A stretch of DNA of 25,338 nucleotides from Pezicula radicicola (taxonomy: Eukaryota; Ascomycota; Leotiomycetes; Helotiales; Dermateaceae), in NCBI GenBank assembly GCA_003008705.1, contig PDUO01000140.1, positions 1-25,338 on the forward strand. Direction: 5' to 3'. Below, in pieces: positions 19,608 through 25,338 of this stretch (positions within the stretch are counted from its first letter, which is position 1; each line of letters opens with the position of its first letter). The notes beneath the pieces were generated by a model. It did no database searches. It was not told where the DNA came from and saw nothing but the letters and a program-made list of their open reading frames with translations. Made by a program: the position numbers and the translations under genes.

Positions 19608-19738
19608 GTCGAAGAAATGCCACTCAAACAAAGCTGCAGATTATTGGCAACACCGCGATCCTCCGGGATACCCTTTTGTATGAAGACGTCAAGCAGCCAA
19701 GCTGAAATCTGCCTGGCAACCCTTGGTCCTACAATGTT
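19607..19738 (-). pseudogene. Unidentified 44-codon open stretch upstream of the FAH gene
   Basis: On the minus strand the frame just upstream of the FAH start is open for 44 codons (NIVGPRVARQISAWLLDVFI...) with protein-like composition and no ATG. It ends in a TGA that overlaps the FAH ATG. After a stop, the same frame continues upstream as LDDGAIRSEL, and a one-base shift adds VVSDAMAGLVADGMQ. This could be the decayed end of a lost gene, or chance within a 5' leader. I do not recognise the family. Confidence 0.2.
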
Positions 19739-20161
19739 TCAGAGTTCGGATCTAATAGCTCCATCGTCTAATTTGCATACCGTCAGCAACCAAACCCGCC
19801 ATAGCATCCGAGACTACGTACCACTTTATCCGTTCAGAAGCAAATGCTTCACCTTAGCCGCCCCTACATTTGACTAGTCATTTCCAAGCACCTGGGAATA
19901 ATTCGGGGAAGTTGAGCTCTATTGAAAGGGTGCTTTTAGTTTTTTGTCGCATGTTACTGTGGACGGGATCAGAGATGAGGAAAAGGGATATATAGAGGTA
20001 CTTCTTCCGCTGTTACTTCAAAATATACTCTCGCAGTCAAATATTGGCGCAGTCTTCATCTGAATTTCTCCTAGTCAAAATTGACACAGACTTTAGCATA
20101 TCAAAGGTCTGATACGACCAGACAGCTGAATATCAGCACCATTGCAAACCCATTCTCCAAC
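19608..20161. promoter_or_regulatory. Divergent promoter: FAH-family enzyme / MFS transporter
   Basis: 554 bp between facing-apart starts. It contains one exact cluster motif (19821-19832) and an ATGCCACT word at 19618-19625 just before the FAH start. A palindromic TATATA near 19989-19994 could serve as a TATA element for the transporter, about 170 bp upstream of its ATG. The open frame from 20081 uses a TTG and is treated as leader. Confidence 0.7.
19821..19832 (+). promoter_or_regulatory. Cluster motif CCACTTTNNCCG, copy 4
   Basis: CCACTTTATCCG, preceded by TA and not TG, so the outer G of GCCAC is missing here. Exact over the 12-mer. About 215 bp from the FAH start and 340 bp from the transporter start. 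Confidence 0.55.
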
Positions 20162-21736
20162 ATGGCGAGCGAAGCGGACATGCCTCCGGGCACCGAGCTT
20201 ATGCGCAGTACCACGGATCATCACATGGTCGATCTTCAAGGTTCGCATCAAGTTTTGGTGCCTACGCCATCAGGAGACCTAGCAGATCCGCTGAACTGGA
20301 GTTTCGCTCGAAAGCTCACCATCATCGGAATCCAAGCCTTCTACGTCCTTTTCTCAATTCTGCCAGTATTATCTATTGCTCCAGTTACGCCAATCTTCTT
20401 GGAGTATTTCCAGACAAGCCTGGGCATGGTCTCCTTATTTTTGGGCGTGGCCGTTATTACACTTGGATACATGAACTTTCTCCTGGTTCCATTCTCCAAC
20501 ATTTTTGGCAGGCGAGCTACGTGTCTTATCACGGCGGCCATCGTGGTTGGGGGAAACATCTGGCTGGCGTCAGCCAAAGGCACAGGAAACTTCCTCGGCG
20601 GTAGAGTTTTCAACGCCATAGGCGCAGCCGCAAACGAGACCCTCATGGTCCAGGTCATTGCCGATATATTTTTCCTCCATGAACGTGGACAATGGATGGG
20701 TGTCTACTTTGCAGCATACTTCCTTGGCTGCTTCGTTGGGCCTATCATCGCAGGAACCATGGCCCAGAACCTAGGATGGCGGAGCTTCTTCTGGCTCTGC
20801 ACAGGTGTCTCTGGTCTGAATTTTTTCAGCATCCTCTTCCTGTTCCCGGAAACAAAATACCACAGAGGATCGAGTGGTTATCACGCCACCCAGCTCCAAT
20901 CCTCTTCGACAGAGTCCAAAGGCCATCCCTGGGGATTCGTGTCAACGGAGTCCCCACCAGATCTTAATAATGTGCTGGGGAACGGAAGACCTACAAGGCA
21001 ACAGTGGCGTCTAATCCAAAGACCGTATCCTAACGCAGTTGCTTCTCTGGCAAGGGATATCATTACCCCAGTTGTCAGCCTCAGCTTCCCAATCATAGCC
21101 TGGACTGTGTTTGTCGTCGAGGCGTCGGCGAATACGCTTCTAGTTATGAACCTCACTCAGTCACCTGTCTTTGCCGCGCCGCCGTACCTTTTCTCTCCTG
21201 GAGACGTTGGCTTCGTGAACTTTGCTTTCGTTGGCGGTGGCCTGATCGGCCTGATCACTGCGGGCCCATTGTCAGATTGGGTTGCTAAAAAGTTGACGAT
21301 CCGCAACAACGATCTTCGTGAGCCCGAGATGCGGTTGTGGGCAATGATACCATATTTCATAGCAATGGTCCTAGGATGCATTGTCATTATACTGGGCTAT
21401 AATAATGCTTGGCCATGGCAGGCAATAGTCGTGTTTGGCTACACCTGTATCGGATTGCAGGTCGTTGCACTTCCCACGATCGCAGTCGCGTATGCAGTCG
21501 ACTGCTATAAACCAATCAGCGGCGAGATTCTAGTCATCTGCACCGTCTTCAAGAACACATTTGGATTCAGCATGGCGTACTGGGTGCAGGAGTTGACCCC
21601 AGCAAATGCCGTTATTGTTTTGTTTGCTACCAATCTCGCTGCTTGTCTTTTGGGCATCCCTATTTATTTCTTCGGGAAGCGTCTGCGGAAATTTAGTCGA
21701 AACTCAAAGGTGCATAGCATGGAAATTGTCATGTAG
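20162..21736 (+). CDS. Major facilitator superfamily transporter (DHA1-like drug/organic compound carrier)
   Basis: Intronless, 524 residues from the ATG in a strong context (CCAACATGG). The preceding 27 codons open only with TTG. A cytosolic N-terminus ends in ADPLNWSFARK (41-51), the typical entry to the first membrane span in fungal DHA1-type transporters. Motif A appears as FSNIFGRR (111-118) between spans 2 and 3. Later come FLHERGQWMGVYFAAYFLG (171-189), GWRSFFWL and FPET (229-231), which closes the first six-span half. A long polar loop (about 232-320) precedes the second six-span half. Likely plasma-membrane carrier for the cluster's substrate or a product; direction of transport is not visible. 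It shares a promoter with the FAH gene and ends the cluster on the right. Confidence 0.92.
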   Translation: MASEADMPPGTELMRSTTDHHMVDLQGSHQVLVPTPSGDLADPLNWSFARKLTIIGIQAFYVLFSILPVLSIAPVTPIFLEYFQTSLGMVSLFLGVAVITLGYMNFLLVPFSNIFGRRATCLITAAIVVGGNIWLASAKGTGNFLGGRVFNAIGAAANETLMVQVIADIFFLHERGQWMGVYFAAYFLGCFVGPIIAGTMAQNLGWRSFFWLCTGVSGLNFFSILFLFPETKYHRGSSGYHATQLQSSSTESKGHPWGFVSTESPPDLNNVLGNGRPTRQQWRLIQRPYPNAVASLARDIITPVVSLSFPIIAWTVFVVEASANTLLVMNLTQSPVFAAPPYLFSPGDVGFVNFAFVGGGLIGLITAGPLSDWVAKKLTIRNNDLREPEMRLWAMIPYFIAMVLGCIVIILGYNNAWPWQAIVVFGYTCIGLQVVALPTIAVAYAVDCYKPISGEILVICTVFKNTFGFSMAYWVQELTPANAVIVLFATNLAACLLGIPIYFFGKRLRKFSRNSKVHSMEIVM

Positions 21737-22973
21737 TTGAAGGGGGCGAACTTAGAGAATCAGCTACAATACCGGCCTGCTGCATTCCCTCTTTGCGGAT
21801 GCACTGTTAGTGTATATCTTACTTCGTCTGAAACTACCTGCTTAGCATTCATGTTGAAGGTATTAGCAACTGTGAATCTCAGTATTATATAAAGTCTGTC
21901 TTTAAAGTGTAAAAGAATTATTTACGTCTCGCGAATATAGGCTACGGCAGCTAAAGAGGGTAGGTTACTGCGTGCCCTGGATTCACAGACCCTGACCCTC
22001 CGAAGATGGCCTACCATAAGAGCTTGATATGCCTTTGGTGTCAAGGTGCCCCTCGCGGCTTTGCTTTGTTTTATAGACGAGAAGACGCAAAATGTAGCCA
22101 ATTTTGAATAGTGAAGGAGATCCTCTGTGGCTGAGAGTCGGAGATTTTGCAAGCCGAACACATTCCCGTTTGGGTCAAGTGTTACGTATGCTGCATGAAG
22201 CAATAATTTGTAGTGGAGGAACTAATATTAGATGCCTGATATTTGGAATAAAGGTATAACGCCACAAATTCGCATTAACGATCAACTTTTCTCTACATTA
22301 ACTTAACATCGCAAGGCTTGGTATTATCAAATTGAGAAAACAGTACTAGATCTCGGTACGATGTATCCTGTGGTCTCTGGTCAGATAAATCCTAACGGGA
22401 GTTGTCTATAAACCAATTGAATGTTAACTTTATCTAAAATCAATAATTGATTTGTTTATTTTAGACCCTTGGTGACATTTAATTGGGTAGAGATCACAGT
22501 AAATAAACTGTTTAGTTTGTCGAAATTGCTGTCCTATCTAGGCTGGTGCTTCCATGGTCGGGGAAGTGGTTGGCGAAAACATGCGCTGCTACTAGAGACT
22601 ATAAAACTTCAACCTTCCGAATCATTCAGCATAAAAAAACTCCGTAAGGAAGCTTTGTCGAAGATCGGAAGACCAGTGAGGATGGGAGACAAGAGGTCTT
22701 CCTCGGTGTTATTGATTTCCGATGGGAGGTTTATTAAGATGCTAGGATCATCTTAGACAAATTTCTCAAAAAATGGTACCTTGTCTTCCGGACTGTACCG
22801 TTGCAAATGCTTTTAAGTGTGTAGTTGAAAGGCTCGAGTGGTCTACTGTTGTGGAGATCGAGTCTCGTTTCTTAACCACTTTATGTTTGAAGTTAAGTCG
22901 TTCAAGCAAGGTAACGGATAAATTACATATATTTCCAAATCCATTCACAAGCTTGCCTATTTTTTTCCCACAT
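21737..22973. other. Intergenic region right of the cluster
   Basis: 1.2 kb of ordinary-composition sequence, becoming AT-richer around 22200-22500. Two open stretches (21922-22203 minus, 22469-22756 plus) lack ATG starts at their ends and resemble no family I know. Nothing here can be called a gene. Confidence 0.55.
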
Positions 22974-23280
22974 CTACCCTTTCACTTGGCGCCACTTCAA
23001 AATCATCTCATCTTTTTCCTCCTGTGTAGCAGACTCCGACTCCATCTCGCCTTCTGCCTTATGCGCCGCCACAATGCACTGCTTGATATTCACACCACGT
23101 TTCTTTTGAAACTCTTCATAGATTCCCTTAAACGTGTATGCAGAGAGCCCAATAACACCTAAGCACCACGCTGAGCAATGAACGTCTTTCAAAGGAGGCT
23201 AGCACTACTTACCAGTAGTTGGTTTATACACCACACCTCTAATTCCCTTTCCAACTCCCTAACTATTATTACCTTACCAA
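22974..23280 (-). pseudogene. C-terminal remnant of a sterol 3-beta-glucosyltransferase-like gene
   Basis: On the minus strand, GVGKGIRGVVYKPTTG (from 23258) is joined by a clean 54-bp intron (23159-23212, GTAAGT...TTAG) to VIGLSAYTFKGIYEEFQKK and continues to a stop at 22974. This corresponds to the C-terminal tail of fungal sterol/UDP-glucosyltransferase-family proteins, which read roughly G-x-GKG-x-GG-VxKP-x-(A/G)-x5-P-x-YTF-x-GIY-x-E. Upstream, TAG (23259-23261) and TAA (23274-23276) stand in frame where Gln codons would be expected, and the sequence then passes into the RIP block. The catalytic domains are lost or unrecognisable, so this is a broken gene whose tail escaped RIP. The surviving exons look undamaged, suggesting recent decay. 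Confidence 0.7.
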
Positions 23281-23939
23281 CCCAGGGCTAGGTTAATTTA
23301 GTTTTAGTAGTAGTAGAATTAGGTGGTTATAAGATATAGGGGCTAGGTTAGTTTATTTCTAGGGTAGGGTTAGTTTATAGAGATAAGTAAGAAGGAGGTT
23401 ATATTAGAAGCTAGAAATTTTAAGAAATAATAAACTATATATAGTAATTCTAACTTTATTCTTAGAATTATAAGATTTAAAAATAGAGATATATTATAAT
23501 TATATTTATTAATCCTTATAGTTTTAGTATTTATTACTTTTAAGATTAAATAATCTAAGTAGATTTAATATAATTTATTATTAAATTATATATTTCTTTA
23601 CTTTTTATTAAATATAATTAATATTTATATAAAAGACTATTAAATAAATAAATAGAATATAAAAATAATATTCTATTATTATTATAGTTATCTAGTTAGA
23701 AACTAACTAAGAAGTTAAAAAAGTAATTAAGTTAAGTTTAGTTATTAGTTTAAAAGAGAAATAAATAAATTATTTTTATAGTAAGTTATATAAATTATAT
23801 AAAAAATATCTTATTATTTAATATACTCTTAAATAAATATTTATATTAAACTAATATTAAATTATATTCTATATTTTATATTTTATATTTATAGTTTAAT
23901 ATCTTTATAATAATTAAAAGTCTTAGTTTTATTAATATT

Positions 23940-24485
23940 AAATATATAAGTTTATTTAGTTTATAAATATAATATATTTTAAACTAGAAAGTAACTTAAT
24001 TAAACTATCTATAATTATTTAATTTATTAGAATAAATATTAAAATAACTTTATTATTTATAATTTACTTATAAATATAATAATATTAAATCTTTATATAC
24101 TTAGTTTATTAATAAAACTTAGAGTTTTTAATTAATACTAGAACTAATTAGTTATTATTATTAATTTAAATATAATAAATATTATTTTTATTATATTAGA
24201 AATACTTAAATAAATACTAAAGTTAGATTACTTTTTTAATATTATTAATAAATATATAATACTTAGTTTTAATAGATAATAATATTAAAGTCTTCTAGTA
24301 TACTATCTTCTAGAAGATAAAGCTACTAGTAAATATAAAAATATAACTAGATATTAACTTATATATTTTATAATCTCTATTATAATTTAAATCTATAAAG
24401 TTTTTAAAGCCTTAGATAATTAAATCTCTAATAGTAGAATTAATTAATTTATTATATATAAATCTAATATTTATAATATAATATA
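23940..24485 (-). pseudogene. Ty1/copia retrotransposon relic: RNase H end of pol
   Basis: One minus-strand frame from about 24485 to a final stop near 23940 reads, with TAA/TAG as Gln/Trp, through the ordered blocks of copia RNase H: GFKNFIDLNYNRDYK (family GFTDADYAGDxxTR), the SGY...F segment as SSYIFIF, LSIKTKYY (family LSTTEAEY), KNSKFY--TKYIKI-YYYI (KNPEFHxRTKHIDIRYHYI), IFIPIN-IIIDSLIKLL (FIPTxxQxADxLTKPL). The match in order and spacing is strong. It is the 3' end of pol, so the element's body would extend to the right, where the Fot1-like relic now lies; the two are probably nested. Confidence 0.72.
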
Positions 24486-24490
24486 TTATT

Positions 24491-24522
24491 AAGTTAATTA
24501 CTTTATTAAGTTAATTACTTTT
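24491..24522. repeat. Short tandem direct repeat upstream of the Fot1-like relic
   Basis: AAGTTAATTACTTT occurs twice with a 17-bp period (24491-24504 and 24508-24521), about 60-90 bp before the presumed transposase start. Terminal regions of Fot1/pogo elements often carry such repeats, and its position at the copia/Fot1 junction suggests the left end of the inserted element. The AT bias makes chance possible. Confidence 0.4.
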
Positions 24523-24579
24523 CTTTATTTTATTATTTATTAACTTTAATATATATTTTCTTAATAACTATATATAGAA

Positions 24580-25338
24580 TTTTAAACCTAAGAAGTATAA
24601 ATTATCTTAGTTATTAAAACTATTTAAATATCTAAAAAACTAAGTTATTAATTTATTATAAAACTTTATAAAGTACCTTATATTATACTCTCTAATAAAA
24701 TAACTAATTAAATATCTTACTATAAAACTTAATCTAATTATTATAATTTAACTAAAGTAAAAGAGAAAATAATTATTTAATATATATTTAATCTAGATAT
24801 AAGAGAGTTTATACTCTAGTTAGATAGTATAAAAGATATAATAAATTATATATTTAAGTTATATAAAGAATAATATATAAGAAAGAACTAAATATAATAA
24901 TTTATATAATAATATTAAAAGTTAAAGATATATTTTAATTATATTTATAACTTTTAAAAGATCTTATATAAAGATTCTAAGCTTATTAGAGTATAGTTTT
25001 AACTAGTAAAGAATATATAAATAAAATTTAAAATTTAAAATTATAATTTTTATAACTTTAATAAAACTAACTTTATAATAGATATTATTTACTCTATTAT
25101 AATTATTATAAATACTAATTATTATAATAAAAATAAAGTTATTTAATTAGATAATTAAAAATAAACTATAGTAATTATTTATATTAATAAAAAAGATTTA
25201 AATATTTCTTTATTTTTAGTAGTTTAAGAGAAGAATTATCTTATAAATTAATATACTAAGAGTAGTCTCTTATATAATTAGATTATTAAACTAATAAGTA
25301 ATAAATAAACTAATAATAAGATAAGTCTAGAATAACTA
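24580..25338 (+). pseudogene. Fot1/pogo-type (Tc1-mariner superfamily) transposase relic, partial
   Basis: A single plus-strand frame runs from about 24580 to the window end and is interrupted only by TAA/TAG. Blocks in order: KLYKVPYIILSNKIT (helix-turn-helix with the 'YxVPxSTLxxRxxG' pattern), LTKVKEKIIIQYIFNLD (CENP-B-type domain start), YNFQKILYKDSKLI (YDFQRAxCEDPxLI), then FYNFNKTNF at about 25060-25085, which is the DFDETGF catalytic block with D, E and G changed by G-to-A. FLVVQ-like and YTKSSLLYN (YTESSLPxxW) follow. The remaining catalytic part lies outside the window. Non-functional. Confidence 0.75.

Larger units (their letters stand above)
23281..25338. repeat. RIP-degraded AT-rich transposon block (right)
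   Basis: Same signature as the left block: almost no CA/TG, stops only TAA/TAG, and conserved motifs recognisable only after allowing C-to-T and G-to-A changes. It contains a copia-like and a Fot1-like relic on opposite strands. 23281-23940 is unassigned and may be the copia element's 3' end plus ruined upstream sequence of the glucosyltransferase gene. Confidence 0.92.

Noticed and set aside
20081..20161. 27-residue extension of the MFS transporter
   Set aside because: It opens with TTG. The ATG at 20162 has a strong context, and the family does not need the extra residues.
4713..21736. Secondary-metabolite biosynthetic cluster
   Set aside because: There is no backbone synthase in the window, and two ring-opening dioxygenases plus an FAH-family enzyme fit breakdown better. 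A backbone gene beyond the RIP blocks cannot be excluded.
21922..22203. 93-codon minus-strand open frame
   Set aside because: The frame opens with TTG, resembles no family, and has no supporting splice or promoter context.
22469..22756. 95-codon plus-strand open frame
   Set aside because: It opens with TTG and has no recognisable domain; probably chance.
1..25338. tRNA, rRNA or CRISPR-like features
   Set aside because: I found no cloverleaf, rRNA-like or spaced-repeat pattern by eye. The AT-rich blocks make short repeats expected by chance.

Overview
The window comes from a filamentous ascomycete (Pezizomycotina-type). The genes have short introns of about 45-68 bp with fungal splice signals, they include fungus-specific families (Zn2Cys6 regulator, PRISE-type reductase, quercetinase-like bicupin), and they sit between blocks of DNA destroyed by repeat-induced point mutation (RIP). 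The genus cannot be read from the sequence.

Layout. Bases 1 to about 4,430 and about 23,280 to 25,338 are extremely AT-rich, with almost no CA or TG dinucleotides. They hold ruined transposable elements that can still be read if in-frame TAA/TAG are taken as mutated Gln/Trp codons: a Ty3/gypsy gag-protease-RT start (minus, 1-1100), a piggyBac-type transposase (plus, about 2487-3600), a Ty1/copia RNase H end (minus, about 23940-24485) and a Fot1/pogo-type transposase (plus, about 24580 to the window end). A smaller RIP island (about 11560-12147) lies inside the gene cluster. The last 73 codons of a fungal sterol-glucosyltransferase-like gene survive at 22974-23280, next to the right-hand block.

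Between the blocks is an eight-gene cluster in strictly alternating orientation, forming four divergent pairs: bicupin dioxygenase(-)/extradiol dioxygenase(+); cytochrome P450(-)/PRISE reductase(+); Baeyer-Villiger-type monooxygenase(-)/C2H2+Zn2Cys6 regulator(+); fumarylacetoacetate-hydrolase-family enzyme(-)/MFS transporter(+). I re-derived the exon structures: 2 exons in the extradiol gene, 3 in the P450, 8 in the monooxygenase and 2 in the FAH gene. All give intact proteins.

There is no PKS, NRPS, terpene synthase or prenyltransferase. Two different ring-cleaving dioxygenases, an FAH-family enzyme, oxygenases, a reductase and a transporter suggest uptake and breakdown (or detoxification) of an aromatic compound, possibly a plant phenolic, through extradiol (meta) cleavage. 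The substrate and the order of steps are inference. The strongest regulatory signal is the 12-mer CCACTTTNNCCG, which occurs once in each of the four divergent promoters, with near-copies beside two of them. It looks like a composite site, and the cluster's own regulator carries both C2H2 fingers and a Zn2Cys6 domain.
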